From Rhynchosporium graminicola (Eukaryota > Ascomycota > Leotiomycetes > Helotiales > Ploettnerulaceae): a stretch of 64,000 nucleotides of DNA. The notes beneath the pieces are model-generated. The model was not told where the DNA came from and did not search any database. It saw only the letters and a list, made by a program, of their open reading frames with translations. The first letter of the stretch is position 1. Each line of letters begins with the position of its first letter. Of the stretch, positions 1-11,809 are shown one piece after another. The position numbers were made by a program, and so were the translations under genes. Where the stretch lies: the NCBI GenBank assembly GCA_900074885.1, contig FJUW01000020.1, positions 212,199-276,198 of the forward strand. The letters are read 5' to 3'.

Positions 1-912
1 TTGATACTTTCAACTTGATGGATTGGGTGCATCAGAACTGGAAGGGATCGCATCTCGAGGATGGAAATGGGCAAGTGGATCCGGCCCGCCGATTGGCTGC
101 ATGGTCATATTCTTGAAAAATGTGGCAGGAGATGTATGTGTAGTGTAGTGTTAGCTGTAAAGTGCGATGGAGACGTGGAGATATAATAGTATCAAGAGGA
201 AACGTCTCTCGGTATGACTTCTGGGCAATGTTGACGTGACGATCTGAGAGAACAAAGAAAGTAGAAGAATTTTTCCCACAAGTAGGTACCCTCGCGATAC
301 CAAGCTCTCATTGCACGTGTAAAAGCAATCTCCGGCAAGCTTTGAGACTCTGTAAATTTTACCCGCATGATTCCGTAGGTATAGGTATGGTTTGTTGCCA
401 CATTCGCGCTAAGCGAGAGGAAACGCACTAGAGCTCACCCGGTTGGCGCACCTGCCAAATCCCCGCCATTCTTTGTTCGAGGACCATCTCAATACCCCAA
501 AACTATTGCTGATGCCTATACTCAGGCTGTGCCTCTGTTTTTGTGTTCGGATGAATGTGTATTCGTTTGATGATTCATGTAAACGTAATGAAGCTGTGTG
601 GTTGGGCATTGCAAGATATGGATGAATTGGAAGCAGCAAGTCAGGAGAGCAAGTGCTTCAGCACTGCTCGGAAGAATTCCCGACAAATGATTTATTGAGT
701 AAAGCCAGTCTATTAACTACGGAATAACAATTTCGCCATGCATTAAAGCAAGCGCCTGTGAAAGCTCGCTATCTGCCCTTTCCCAAACCCATGCCTGGTG
801 CAACCGATAAAAAATACCTGCAAAGACAGCAACTATTGATACAACGAGAGACAGAACATTCCGCCCCGCTACCGCATCTCACTCACCACCTCGGAACCAT
901 CGCATCATCTAT
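1..912. other. Intergenic, left edge
   Basis: No supported gene. Short frames on both strands here look random, with no domain and no consistent splice structure. The right part is the 3' flank of the minus-strand AT-hook gene. Confidence 0.5.
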
Positions 913-2340
913 TTACTTTTTGATTGTCAAATGATTCGTGATGTCCACATCTCCCAGACGAGAAATCATCGAATCGTACTCCTTGATCTGGCTCTGAATT
1001 TCCAACCACTTCATCTCATCCGCAATCGCTGTGCTCTTCACAACCCTAAGGTTCTGACCCATGAACATCGCACGTTCGAATTCACCCAGCTGACCTGAGA
1101 TTTGCATCCGCATGGACTTGATTCGTTGGGCTAGTTCATACTTCAGACCAGACGTATCGAGACTATAGTACCATGTGGGGAAAGTGCCCATGACAGGAGG
1201 CCACTGTGCAAAATTCTGATCGATCAACATAGCTGTAGTACCGGTTCTCTGAAGGCTCTTGATCTCTCTGAGCATGTAAGAAAGTCGGGATCGGCGGGAA
1301 CGCATTGCCGCGAGCTTCACGAACACGTTACGATCAATGACGCGGACTTTGACGTTCCAGGTATAGGTCTCGAAAGATTTGTACTGCTTATGAACTGTGT
1401 TGTACAGGTCTTGGTAAACGGTCAGAATTTCTGTAATGGGCCGGGCGCGAATGGGAATGGGTGGGGCAAAATATCTTCGCTGTTCGGGAAGAGCTGTCCG
1501 TTTGGGGGGGTTCATTCGAGGCGCCGACATGCTTCCTGGGGCAGGTTGAATCGTATTGATCGGTGGTTCAGAATCAGGAAAGACAGGAAATTGGAGTTGA
1601 CTCTGGGTGTATAATATTGGGCCGGCTGGACCGGTTCTGTAAGGGCCGGCTGGATATGGACCAGGTGAGTATGGGCCTGGTGAATATGGGCCGGGCGAAT
1701 ATTGAGCATTGGGGAACTGACCATTTGATAATTGGCCATTTGGAGCAGGGCGCACGATAGCGCCATTATTCATTGGAGGAGCTCCGTAAGGCGATTGACC
1801 GTACAGAGATCTGTACCCATTGGGAACGGTGGGTGGAGCAGAAGAAGGAGCGACCACGTGAGCTGGAGCTGGCGTAGTCATCGAGGTAGATTGCGAGCCA
1901 TGATCAGGAAGACGTTTCCGAGCTGGAACTTCTGTTGGTGCTGGAGTGGAGGCTGGAGTTGAGGTTGGAGTTGAAGTTTCAGCTGACGAGACACGAGATG
2001 TTGACCGAGCCGAAACTCGCTTCTTTAATGCGGGACCATGCGAGTCGGGCTCGACGGCCTGAGATGCGACCTTGGGAGTCTTTGAAAGCGAGCGACCCGA
2101 TCGTGAAGTATTACGATCTCCCACGTTAATTGCCGTGAATCCGTTTGGTTGAGGAGCCGCAGCGGGCGAAGATGCGCGGCGTTTTGATGGCGGAGCAGGC
2201 GTCGATGATGCAGAGTTTGTCGGGGAAGCAACGCGAACATCATCATTATTGTTTGCGAGCGTAGACTTGCGAGCGACGCGATCTTTACTTCCCTTGGGAC
2301 GGCCTCGAGAGCGCTTAACTCCAGGTGCGGCAGACGACAT
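913..2340 (-). CDS. AT-hook protein with Pro/Ser-rich middle, function unknown
   Basis: Single-exon frame of 475 residues; the ATG at 2340 is a real ATG. Seen: a canonical AT-hook (RGRPKGSKD, residues about 12-20) directly after a basic start, then a Ser/Pro/Thr/Ala-rich low-complexity stretch with basic patches to about residue 170. Next comes a short tandem repeat (PYSPG / GPY units, about 215-240). From about 290 to the end there is a well-structured, charged, mostly helical region rich in Tyr, Trp and Met. Known: AT-hooks bind the minor groove of AT-rich DNA and are common in chromatin proteins. Inference: a nuclear chromatin-associated protein whose C-terminal domain, not recognised here, provides the specific function. 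The gene stands alone with about 1 kb of empty upstream sequence. Confidence 0.8.
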   Translation of the reverse strand: MSSAAPGVKRSRGRPKGSKDRVARKSTLANNNDDVRVASPTNSASSTPAPPSKRRASSPAAAPQPNGFTAINVGDRNTSRSGRSLSKTPKVASQAVEPDSHGPALKKRVSARSTSRVSSAETSTPTSTPASTPAPTEVPARKRLPDHGSQSTSMTTPAPAHVVAPSSAPPTVPNGYRSLYGQSPYGAPPMNNGAIVRPAPNGQLSNGQFPNAQYSPGPYSPGPYSPGPYPAGPYRTGPAGPILYTQSQLQFPVFPDSEPPINTIQPAPGSMSAPRMNPPKRTALPEQRRYFAPPIPIRARPITEILTVYQDLYNTVHKQYKSFETYTWNVKVRVIDRNVFVKLAAMRSRRSRLSYMLREIKSLQRTGTTAMLIDQNFAQWPPVMGTFPTWYYSLDTSGLKYELAQRIKSMRMQISGQLGEFERAMFMGQNLRVVKSTAIADEMKWLEIQSQIKEYDSMISRLGDVDITNHLTIKK

Positions 2341-3381
2341 GACTGATCAAGATCCTGATGATTCCGTGATGTGGTGATGTCGATGGGGCGGCGTTGTTGT
2401 TGTTGATTGATGTTCAGGTTTGAGAAAGTATTTGCACAGATAGAACGGTGTTCGTTATTTTGGGAGGGGCGAACCGAACGCTAACAACGCTAAGCGAGGC
2501 GTGATCTGGGCTAATTTTGTCGCTCAATTTTACTCCGCGATGGAATGTACACTTGCATCACGAGGATTTGCTATAATATCCAAAGGGTATCCAGAGGTGA
2601 ATGGCCACGTGTGTATCTGATTTAAACTTCATCCCTCTCTTGGTATCATCTAGAGGCTAAGGTGTTTGTTTTGACTGGAGTGAAGGCGACAATAATTGCT
2701 TCTGCAATTGTCTCGCTTATCCGAGACATTACCGAAAGGAACAATTCCGGAAAGGGATCGTGATCGTGGCACTATCATGCAAACTATCAAAAATCATATT
2801 CAATCCCCACGACTCCATAATCACTTCCTAGGAGACGTGTCCAGATGAGATTCCGAAAACATTCAGCTTGCATCAAATTGAGCAAGGTCAACAAATGATT
2901 TTGATCACTTTTCGTGAAATCACCCTGTGGAAAGCTCTGGGGATTCAATTCCCGTGAGTAATTATGGTCCAGGATGAGTTTTCAAAACCTTTACTTCGAT
3001 CATCAATCCCAACTATCTGATTCGGTCTCAAAGAATCGAGACTGTCCGAGTTTGTTTCCGGAGTAATTTTGACCTCGTCTCATGAACACACTGTATACCA
3101 TCTGAGCTCAGTCACAACATTCAAGGACATTCACTCAGAAGAAATTGAAGATGTAAAACTTTTGTGATTCTTCAGCGACTTCGGGACCAAGACCACAGAT
3201 TTCGAAATTATGAGCAGTTCGTTTGGGCCGCTTAAACGGACGCGAACTAAGTTAACCTCGAGGTGGCAACGTCATTTGCTGAACACGAGCGTGTATTCCT
3301 CCCAAGCCAAAAAACCAGGGACCAAACAGTCAAGGTGATGTTGCAAGAAGGTAATCCATGATTCCAATCTTGCGATCTCAA
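2341..3381. other. Intergenic (promoter side of AT-hook gene)
   Basis: No gene seen. It holds the upstream region of the AT-hook gene and the downstream side of the small gene at 3382-3879. An extra 3' exon of that small gene could lie at about 3250-3380 but could not be fixed. Confidence 0.4.
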
Positions 3382-3879
3382 CTAACCATGCTCGATAAAT
3401 ATCTCCCCTGACTTTGACCTCTTCCCATACGCAGATTCCACATTGACACGAGCCGCATCAGCTCTTTTAAAGCGAATCTTCTTCTCGCTCTTCAATTTTC
3501 CAATCTGACGGTTGAGAATCTCTACAAGGTCTTTAGTGGCAGCTCCCAACTGCATATATCCAAAGCTTAGATCAAATCGATACGCAACTTTGTGATTTTC
3601 ACTTCTCGACAGCTTCTCCTCTGAAGAAATTTCCGTGCGTCCTGGCTTACGTGGAAGGTTCACTTCCATCAATCGCCTTAAAAAGTGCTCCAGTCCAGCA
3701 GTTTTTGCTTCAGTATGGATTATAAGCAGCCTTGCTCCTCTCCCAACAAATCCAGGTTCGTTGATAGTGTTCTTGCTCTTCATGGAGTCCAGCTCATTCT
3801 TGGTCGAAGCCAAAGTTATTTTCACGAATTTCAGTATTTCCTCGATATCAACGAACGCCTGCCGTGATGGCGTTGCCAT
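3382..3879 (-). CDS. Small unknown protein, possibly first exon of a longer gene
   Basis: Frame of 165 residues from a true ATG at 3879. The product is charged and helical, with a Lys/Arg-rich C-terminal third and no signal peptide or membrane segment. No family recognised. The frame ends at a TAG that is part of a good donor-like sequence (G followed by GTTAGT), so the stop may lie inside an intron and the protein may continue at lower coordinates; no convincing acceptor and exon were found. Codon use looks coding-like, but evidence is limited to length and composition. It could also be a decayed gene. Confidence 0.4.
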   Translation of the reverse strand: MATPSRQAFVDIEEILKFVKITLASTKNELDSMKSKNTINEPGFVGRGARLLIIHTEAKTAGLEHFLRRLMEVNLPRKPGRTEISSEEKLSRSENHKVAYRFDLSFGYMQLGAATKDLVEILNRQIGKLKSEKKIRFKRADAARVNVESAYGKRSKSGEIFIEHG

Positions 3880-4816
3880 ATCTAGATATATGTGTCTTTG
3901 ATAATTTCTCGTATTAGGAGCTGAACGAACGGCTGGTATGAATCCCTGGAAACCAGTGACTGCTTACACGGTTGGATTTCTTAACAATTTTGGCGAAACT
4001 GAAGGATAGGGATGTCATCTTTATCCAAAATGTGTCATCTGCATAGTTATTCTTGGAGCCAGCTTAGCAGCCAAATTTTTTGCAAGTTCTCGATTTTTTT
4101 TACATAAGGATAAGTGGATAGATTAGTATCTCGCTACTTAGCTTGCTGGAGTTACTGTTGATGAAGATAAGTAATCTCAAGTTGATGAGGAGAAGCTATT
4201 TTGGTCCTAGGTTTTTTTTTTTCAGAGATTCAACTTGCAGCTTCGCAAACTTGTGTTGATCGATTTATGCCAATATTATCACTAGTGAAAACCGAAACCG
4301 AGCCAATGACACTAAAACACATATTGTCTGCAGTTTATAATACTACGGCATGGCCTATTAAATTGAATTCATGAAGGTGCAGTAGTGATCTAAAGTTCTA
4401 AGAGTCTTTTGGGATTTTGGACATGATGATCAAATTGAAGTCGCATCACAGACGTGAAAGATATTGGCCATTTAGCGATCCGTGAATGGCTATCATGCAT
4501 TCTTATGAATGCGTGTGGAGGAGGTGATATCATCAGGTTGTCAAGTTTTACCAATTTTAAAAGCTAGGTATACGAGTGATATAGTCTTTCTCCAAGATAT
4601 GTTACGTTTAGATATTGAAAACTCTGAGTTAATCGTCGTCTACCCAACCATGACTTAAAACGCCTGGTATTCCAAACTCCACCACAAGCCCTATCTTACA
4701 AGCTTTGACACAAGAAAATAAGCCTATATAATTACAGAACCAAAGCTGCTAAGTAACCTTATGAAAACACAAAGATATCCGCTTATCATAGCAGACTTAG
4801 ACGACACCTCTGTGTA
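3880..4816. other. Intergenic, AT-rich
   Basis: Nothing supported. AT-rich sequence between two minus-strand genes, including the 3' flank of the transporter gene. Confidence 0.5.
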
Positions 4817-6604
4817 TCATACCATCGGCGCGGTATAAAGACCCGTCTTTTCTTTCTGTTCATCTCCTCCTTTTTGTGTGTTTGATAGCTTCGATCGCTC
4901 ACGAAGTCTATGGCCATACTTGAACATTACGAACGGAATGAACGTCAAGACAGTTCCAGCAATGGCAAGAATCAGTCCAGCGTATTGACTTCCAACATTG
5001 TGGAAGAATTGACTTGCGAACAGAGGTGCAACGGCACCAAGTGTGTTTCTCATGAGACCCTGACCAGCAATGGCCGATGAAGAATTCTCACCGTAACAAT
5101 CGGACGTAAAACTATAAGTCGATTCGAAAATGAAAAAGATACCGAATGATATCGGGGCAAGTGCGATAGTTGGAGCAATCCAAGGGAGATATCCATACTG
5201 CGTGAAGCTGTAGATAAATAATCCAATGGGTAGAAATCCGGCACCACACATAGCACCGTAGAGTCTGGATTCAGGGAGAATCTTGCGATCGCGTGACTTT
5301 AGGATGGATTTGTATTTCCGGATTTGGAGGAAGTTCAACCCGAACGCAATGGTGACACCGATACAGAGCGAGATGTAGGGAAGGCCGGCGACTCCTTCAG
5401 CCCATCCACGCTTCTCTTGAAAGGTAATAGGGATGACAGACAGGAACAAGAAGGTTACAAACCAGGCGAACGCAATCCAAAGGCCAAATGAAAACACAAC
5501 GGGCTCGGTGGCCAGCATATGAACGGCCTTGACGGAAGAGTTGTGGAGCATTTCCTTGATGTTCTTTGCTTCGAGTTCCATCTTGGCTCGATATCTCTCG
5601 TCTCCCGTGGCGGCTCTGAGAGCCTTTGCCCGTTTGTGAAGAGTGACCCCTCCCCGTGTCTCTCGAAGAGAAACGATGATTAAGAGAAGCAACGGGATAT
5701 TTGCAAGGCCTTGGATGCCTTCTATCCATCGCCAACCAATTGTCTGGTTGATGAAGCCAGCATAAATTGGCGCAGCGACAGTTCCAAGAATTGCCACGTA
5801 AGTGAAGCAAGCCATCGGAGTTGCTCTCTCGTCAGGTCGATAAATATCGCTGAATGTGCCTCCGACAAGAATCGTGCCTACACATCCAAAAAGGCCAGAA
5901 AGAGTTCGCATGACCAAAATTGTGGCGATGTTCTTGCCCAATGCCAAGCCAATGAAGCAAACCACAAACAGAGCATAAGCTCCAACGTAGACGATCCTTC
6001 GACCGACCAGTTCGCAAAATGGTGCTAGGAAAAGAGGTGCAAGTGCGCAGGTCATGTTGAAGCAGAAGAGTCCCAGTTGGCCCATTTCAACAGATACACC
6101 TAAATCATCCACCATCGAGTCGATTCCACTGCTGTATGCTGTGGTTGCAAGGCCGATAAATAGTGTCATCATACAGAGTAGTAAAGTGATCCAGGCTTTC
6201 CTGCCATTACTCCAGTTGAATGGATCTTGTTTATCGTCGTCCGTGAACTTGAGGAGGATATGTTCTTGACCGTCTTTCGAGATTATTTCCGTTAAAGTAA
6301 GTGGCATATCGATGTCCACTCCTGTTAAAGGTCCGCCTAGGCTTGCTGAATCATCTCCTTCCAGGTCGTTCAGAAACGAGCCTCCAGCAATGCGTCCATG
6401 CTTGCTTTCTTTCGCAGTGTTTTCTTCTTGATTCGTGTCTGGCATGAGGTCGGTGGTTGACGAGTTCTTTGTGGACGTTGGATTTGATGTGTCTTCCGTC
6501 TTCTGTATTCCCGAGACCGCAGGCGTGTCTTGATGTATTTCCGCCATCTTGTTCGATTTTGAGGAATATATGAAAAATTCGAATCTCAGAGGAAATCTAC
6601 TCAT
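4817..6604 (-). CDS. MFS transporter, DHA1 (Flr1/polyamine-type) family
   Basis: Single-exon frame of 595 residues. Seen: a hydrophilic N-terminus of about 125 residues ending in the typical DPFNWSNGRKAW entry to the first helix. About twelve hydrophobic helices follow, with the inter-helix 2-3 motif LVGRR after LAPFCE, the helix-5 glycine-rich segment (SGLFGCVGTILVGG), the GWRWIE motif, and a long central loop rich in Lys/Arg before helix 7. Known: this layout is the drug:H+ antiporter-1 group of plasma-membrane exporters (Flr1/Tpo-like), which export drugs, toxins or polyamines. The substrate cannot be told from sequence. The first ATG gives a 19-residue aromatic-rich extension; the second (MAEIHQD, ATG at 6547) looks the more likely start because the sequence then resembles usual hydrophilic N-termini. 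Confidence 0.9.
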   Translation of the reverse strand: MSRFPLRFEFFIYSSKSNKMAEIHQDTPAVSGIQKTEDTSNPTSTKNSSTTDLMPDTNQEENTAKESKHGRIAGGSFLNDLEGDDSASLGGPLTGVDIDMPLTLTEIISKDGQEHILLKFTDDDKQDPFNWSNGRKAWITLLLCMMTLFIGLATTAYSSGIDSMVDDLGVSVEMGQLGLFCFNMTCALAPLFLAPFCELVGRRIVYVGAYALFVVCFIGLALGKNIATILVMRTLSGLFGCVGTILVGGTFSDIYRPDERATPMACFTYVAILGTVAAPIYAGFINQTIGWRWIEGIQGLANIPLLLLIIVSLRETRGGVTLHKRAKALRAATGDERYRAKMELEAKNIKEMLHNSSVKAVHMLATEPVVFSFGLWIAFAWFVTFLFLSVIPITFQEKRGWAEGVAGLPYISLCIGVTIAFGLNFLQIRKYKSILKSRDRKILPESRLYGAMCGAGFLPIGLFIYSFTQYGYLPWIAPTIALAPISFGIFFIFESTYSFTSDCYGENSSSAIAGQGLMRNTLGAVAPLFASQFFHNVGSQYAGLILAIAGTVLTFIPFVMFKYGHRLRERSKLSNTQKGGDEQKEKTGLYTAPMV

Positions 6605-7602
6605 GAAAACAAGTGGAAGTTTTGAAATATGAGATAAACTGTTTGTGGAACAGATGGAACTTCAGCATCATAACCTGATGCCGAGCTTTCCTTGTCTCCC
6701 GTCCATCGTCATAAATACAGGGGCACCGAAATGGGACCGTAAAAGCCATGATGGAATCTTGGTCCATAGTGAGTTCAACAAGATGGGAAAATACCCATAT
6801 TTCTTGGTACCTCTTGCAGTTAGTGACCCGTATTTTGATTCTGGTGCGGACAATTCAACCGAGAAAATTGCTTCGCTGGACCCTGACTCGATAAGCGAAT
6901 GTGAAGGGACTTCCAGTGGCGATAAACCCGGTGTAGATAAATTCAGCACCGCTACCGCCAGCGAAAACTTTCTTGAAATCTCTGGAATCAAAAATGTAAT
7001 GTTGAATGGTTGCGACTGCCATTATCGCATTTCGGGATGAATGATGGTCAAAAAGCACCTATCTTTTATTGACTTATTTCTCAGTTTGCCGCGAGCAATT
7101 TTGAGCCTCAAAATCACTAATACAAAGCTACGTAGCTGGCCCAGTTTTAAAATCCACCACTCCCGCTGCCAAGTGGAAATCTCGAAAATCATCCAACATT
7201 GACAACAGAGTTTGCGGTTTGCTCAATCATCTATCTTTGCTCCGCTATATTCAATGCATACGACTGAGTCATGTTCATCACGCGGAATTCTCGTATTTTC
7301 CCTGCACATTCGTGCTTATACTCCGTAAAGCAACCGGAACGAAAGTACAAGCCTCAAGTCCATCCAGCTCACAGAGAGCTTAACAATGAGCTTTGGTGAC
7401 TATGTGTGCATGTTCAGTATCCGATGACGAATTTTAAAGACATTCGAGCAGTCTCGGAACAAAATATTGACATTCGTAAAGTCATGATGCCATTCGGGCC
7501 CAGCAAAACCAGTACTACCTCATGCCATTTCCTAGACAAATCAATACCATTGCCGAATTTACATGTACCAAACTTCATTACAGTCCCTCCCCAGCCATTT
7601 AC
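6605..7602. other. Intergenic
   Basis: Upstream of the transporter and downstream of the F-box-like gene. A 131-codon plus-strand frame at 6645-7040 overlaps another open frame on the opposite strand and shows no domain, so it is not called. Confidence 0.45.
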
Positions 7603-8436
7603 CTACGATCTAATAAAATCACTCCGACTATCTCTCACTTCTATAGTATCAATATCCATTGGCTTCAATGTCCTCAGCGAATACCTCTGACTTCCATGTC
7701 TCGCCACTGCCTGTCTATCCGATGCTAGTCTCGCTTCGAGTTGATTCATCGCCCGATTATTGAACCATTTCTTCCAAATCTTCCGACCAAAAGCACCGTT
7801 CCTCGAGGTATGGGACCAATAATTCCTTTTAGATTGTCTTTGTTTAGGAATCCCATGATAGCCTGCATTGAATCAGTAATGGCAGCTTAAGCAAAGCGAG
7901 GTGGAAATTAGACTCACATCTTCCTTTGTGGCTCCTCTTCCTTTTCGTAAACTTCTCGCATGATCCGCAATACTTCAGATCTTGCGGCATCCAGGACTTC
8001 AATCTCCGATGCAACTTCACGGTACGTGAGAAGCATTCGCAGTGGTGTGATGCTTGAGTCATTCTGCATTTCTTCTTCATTCCTGGCGTTGTCATCCCGA
8101 GATTTTTAGCCGCCACGCATGTGGCCTCGTAGGTGAGATCGTGGCATTCTCGACGATGAGACCAGCGATCCGACCAGTCCAGGTGTGCGGTCAGCTTCCC
8201 ACAATAAGCTTCTATGCTAAGCTCGGTTGTCTCCAGAGATACGGGAGCACTATGAGTTGCTGGTCTTGTATAATAAAGTGCTTTGCTGTAAAAATGGTCA
8301 AGTCCTTTCCGAGTGTAAGCATATGGCCCCGAACCTACCATGTAAGACGGAGGCAAATCTGGTCATTTGGCGGACAAGCTTCGAGAATCATTCCTTGAAT
8401 CTCGGCTGGGAAACTTGCAAAGAGTAAGAAACTCAT
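7603..8436 (-). CDS. F-box-like protein, three exons
   Basis: Rebuilt model, 241 residues: exon 1 8436-8339, exon 2 8285-7918, exon 3 7862-7603, with introns of 53 and 55 nt (GTAGGT..CAG and GTGAGT..CAG). Exon lengths sum to a multiple of three and the frame stays open throughout. Seen: the N-terminus reads as an F-box-like helix pair (FPAEIQGMILEACPPNDQI, then LRLTCKALYYT), with intron 1 splitting the Cys codon of LTCK. The middle holds spaced Cys residues (C..C, CEC, CGSC) that may bind metal. The C-terminal exon is basic and Arg/Ser-rich. Known: F-box proteins recruit targets to SCF ubiquitin ligases; fungi have many lineage-specific ones of this layout. The substrate is unknown. Calling only the central frame would miss the F-box and the tail. 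Confidence 0.75.
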
Positions 8437-10052
8437 GGTAAAAATTTAAACGGGACACTAAATCAGTTTGAAGAGTTCAAGAGGAAGCTGTTCTTAAGGA
8501 GTATCTGTTGATCTTTTGCTCTCAGGTATCATATCGAATTGAACAGTTGGAGACACGATAGCTTCTATAAGCACTTCGATAGCAACAATGCATGAACGCG
8601 CCATCTCAGAATAGAAATCGCTCAACCCGTATCAAACACGGAGTCACGAGGTCTTGTTAGGCAGCACAGCGATCTTGCAGGGAAAAGTGAAATTTCAGGC
8701 ACGGTTTGGTCATGTGCCAGGTTTATTAATAGCTACCTTAGGCAGCACTCACGAAATTGCTTGGCATTACTGCCATACCTCGCTTAGCGCTTAGCTTAGC
8801 CTCTGGCTGCAGACAACCATTCATTAAGCAGAATATCTCGAAAGTCGCTGCACTGCCTTACTATACATACTGGCAATTATTGAAACAGTCTATAGTTGTT
8901 ATTGTTCGATTTGTCGATCTTTAAGGTACTGTATAAAAGGTACCAACTCGAGTTTGTTAGTCCCATATGTTTGTTTACTGCTAGGCGAGTCTTGGCTCTC
9001 AAGAAGAGTCAAGATATCAAGAGTAAAAGTGCCAAGGGGTTCCATTTACGTGCGATCTCTTAACGCTCTGGAGTGCCTTAATAGTTCCTTCAGATTTCAA
9101 GTCGTAGCTACGTATAGATTTGGAGTTTCGCGAGCTTTACCCGTCGAGTTGGAGCAGAAAAAGCACACCCTAAAAAGCATCGAAACGGTTTCTGATACTA
9201 AAAAGCCTCATAACTGCTGTAAAATTTATATGTGATATCTGCTTCTAGGTTGTATTTAGCTAGCAATTTTTAAGTACATTCTCTGAACTTTCTAGAACAG
9301 GGGCGAGTGCGCATATATATATTGCGCAGAGCAATATGCTACATAACTACCCCGTCGCTGCTTTTTTGGTCAATGACTTAGTGCGGTAACTGTTATTAAT
9401 CTTCAAGACTACATGAGTCCTCCTTTGACCCTTCTCTTAGCTTTTGTCACAGACTTGGTTGTTGTTCAAGCAGGTCATTGTGTTCCAGTCATGATTATGT
9501 TCTCGATTGTGACTGAGTAACTAAATGTTCAGATGTTATCCTATCATGTAAAGAATATTTCATCTGTTATTTCCAACTGGAGTCGATTCAAATTCTCTAT
9601 ATTTACGCCGCAAAGCATAGCTAGGAAAGAATTTCAACTGTGAAGTGCAGGTGCTACTACAAAGGGAGACTCGATAATATGCTTCCTGTAATCATGTTAC
9701 AACCTAGTCACTATTATCCTGTAAGTCCTCCGAGTGTTTGACTCAAAACAACTTGACCATATGCCTTCAATGCTAATCTTTCACGATGTAATACTTCTTC
9801 CTCTTTCCACCTTGTCCTCTCGAGCCAAAGTCAGGCTCACTTCAGTTAATACTTCGAAGCAGTCCCGCTATTTCCGTTATCCTGGTAGTTAGGTTCGCTT
9901 CCATATTCCAATTTCCATTCTTTCGCACGTTGCGCTTTTCCTACTCAACCACATCGTTGCGTGCCCAATCGCTCAAATCCATTCCCAAATTTGGCTACAA
10001 CGTTAACCTCATACGCAATTCCACCCAGCAGATACTCTGATCGCTTATCAAG
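8437..10052. other. Intergenic, 1.6 kb
   Basis: No gene supported. A 93-codon plus frame (8954-9235) has no coding features. The last 300 bases before 10053 are pyrimidine-rich on the plus strand, as expected for the leader of the next gene. Confidence 0.45.
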
Positions 10053-11080
10053 ATGTCTGGCCTCAACGGAAGCATGCCTAGTCGTATGTCGCAATCCCCT
10101 CCCTCGACACCGTACACCGTTTCCTCTGTCACCGAAAATCCTCGCACTCCTCAAGACCAAGATCAATCCTCGTCTGCCTTGACCCCAATCACCCCTTTCG
10201 TCACTCCAATTGGCCACACCATCGCATTAAAGCCTGCCTTGCTAGTTGGAGTATCAAACAAGCACAACAGCTCCCTTAATGTATCTACATCCACACCAGC
10301 CAAAGTTGCATCTCGAACCAAGGATTATGATGATATCGTCAAGTCAGTCTTGAAGCTACCGGAAGATAAGTGGGAGTCTGCAAGTCTCAAATTCCTCTTG
10401 AAAGAGGACTTGGTCAGCCGTAAGAACGCCAAGATCCTGCGAGAAAAGTTTATTAAAGCTGTCGAAGCTGTCAAGGAGACTCGATCTGCGTGCGGCTGGA
10501 TGTGGCGCAGTGGTCCATCTGTGGATCCCGAAAGCTATGCCTTTCGTATCTTCAACACCTTTACCCTGGCGATGATACTTAAGGATCAGGTATGCCTCTG
10601 CGATACTGAATGAAATTTATATACAGTACTGACGTGAAGTAGCCTGAAATGGCCGCGAAGTTTAAGCTCGAAGCTGAAAATTCCGGAGTCAAGAAGTGGG
10701 AGATCAAGAAGGCCGATAGTGGCAAGGATAAGAATGTGATTGTGGAGGGCACGAAGACCGAAATCAAGACCACGGTGGTTGAGAACTATCACGATGGAGT
10801 CTGTCAATGGATCGACATGGTAGCCGAAGACCCAGAAGCTGTACTGAAAGGTGTCTTGAGCCAATGCGCTATGGATGCTGAGAGCAGCCCGGAGGACAAA
10901 CTCAACTTGTGGGACACCTTGATGGCTATGGCTTGCCTCTTCGAATTCGATTACGAGAAGCTATGCCGGATGTATCCTGAGTACGAGACTGTACCGCGGG
11001 TCATTGTCGATGAGAAGGTCGCCACTTCTACTCATGGTAGACCAATTCGAGCTCGACGTGCGAGAGAGCTGGGTCAGTAG
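10053..11080 (+). CDS. Conserved-looking unknown protein, two exons
   Basis: Model of 324 residues: exon 1 10053-10589, a 53-nt phase-0 intron (GTATGC..GTAG), exon 2 10643-11080. The frame is continuous across the join (KDQ then PEMAAK). Seen: a Ser/Thr/Pro-rich, probably disordered N-terminal 90 residues, then a helical domain (about 95-290) with conserved-type Trp, Tyr and Cys residues, and a basic tail (RPIRARRAREL). No signal peptide or membrane helix. No family recognised; this looks like a fungal lineage-restricted protein. The basic tail suggests, weakly, a nuclear place of action. The start is the first ATG after a pyrimidine-rich leader. Confidence 0.75.
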
Positions 11081-11809
11081 ATTTAAGTCTCTTGACTTGA
11101 CGGGGTCTCTATGAGGTTTTGTTCAGCTCAGAACGGAGTTACACTTTTACAAGATCAATTGATATCTGTTGGTAGTCTCTGGTAAGCGCACTGGGGTTTG
11201 GGATACAGTTGCTTGATAGATCCGCTTCTCTCGGTCTCGTACTGAGAATTTTCAAAAGCAATTCGTTTGCCAGCCCAACAAGAAAAGCTAAACTTAGGTA
11301 ACAAGATTTGGGATGGATTTGATGAACACTTCTCAAATAATGATTGATCCACCTTTGATCGAAGTGACTCCATATCAAATTATGGTCCTAGTACTGAACG
11401 GCCAACCAGTGATTCCTCGTGACTTGACAGTCTTTATATTTGCCATAAACAAGAAAATACGAGGACGTGAGTGAATATATGATCGAATAGAAGACTGCGA
11501 CTGCAGGCAACGAGCCGAGATGAGTTACTTGTTTACTTCACCTCTAGCGCCGTTGAGGTATTTTATTCCTCTACCAGCCCCAACCCCTCCGAATCAACAC
11601 ACATTCTTTTCTCGCAAAGAAACCCACAACTCTGAGCTTGGAATTTCAGCAACTGAGAACCCCACTTGCACTGTTAAAGCTCGGGCAAGAGGCAAACTGA
11701 TTTGAGCGCATCAACCTGATTTGTTCCAGTAAGATCCTCGCCGAATCATCAAAATCCCACAAAAGTACTAATCTCTGATATATCTAGGTATCTTCAGCCT
11801 GCTTCTGAT
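11081..11809. other. Intergenic
   Basis: Promoter region of the first BTB gene. A 61-codon frame at 11520-11705 ends before the BTB start and is best read as leader sequence. Confidence 0.45.

Noticed and set aside
6645..7040. 131-codon plus-strand frame
   Set aside because: A frame of similar length lies opposite (6668-6991); neither shows a motif, and the region is the transporter's promoter.
2488..8796. CGCTAAGCGAGG 12-mer at about 2489 and, reversed, at about 8783
   Set aside because: Exact 12-mers recur by chance many times in a 64-kb window counting both strands; no pattern relative to genes.
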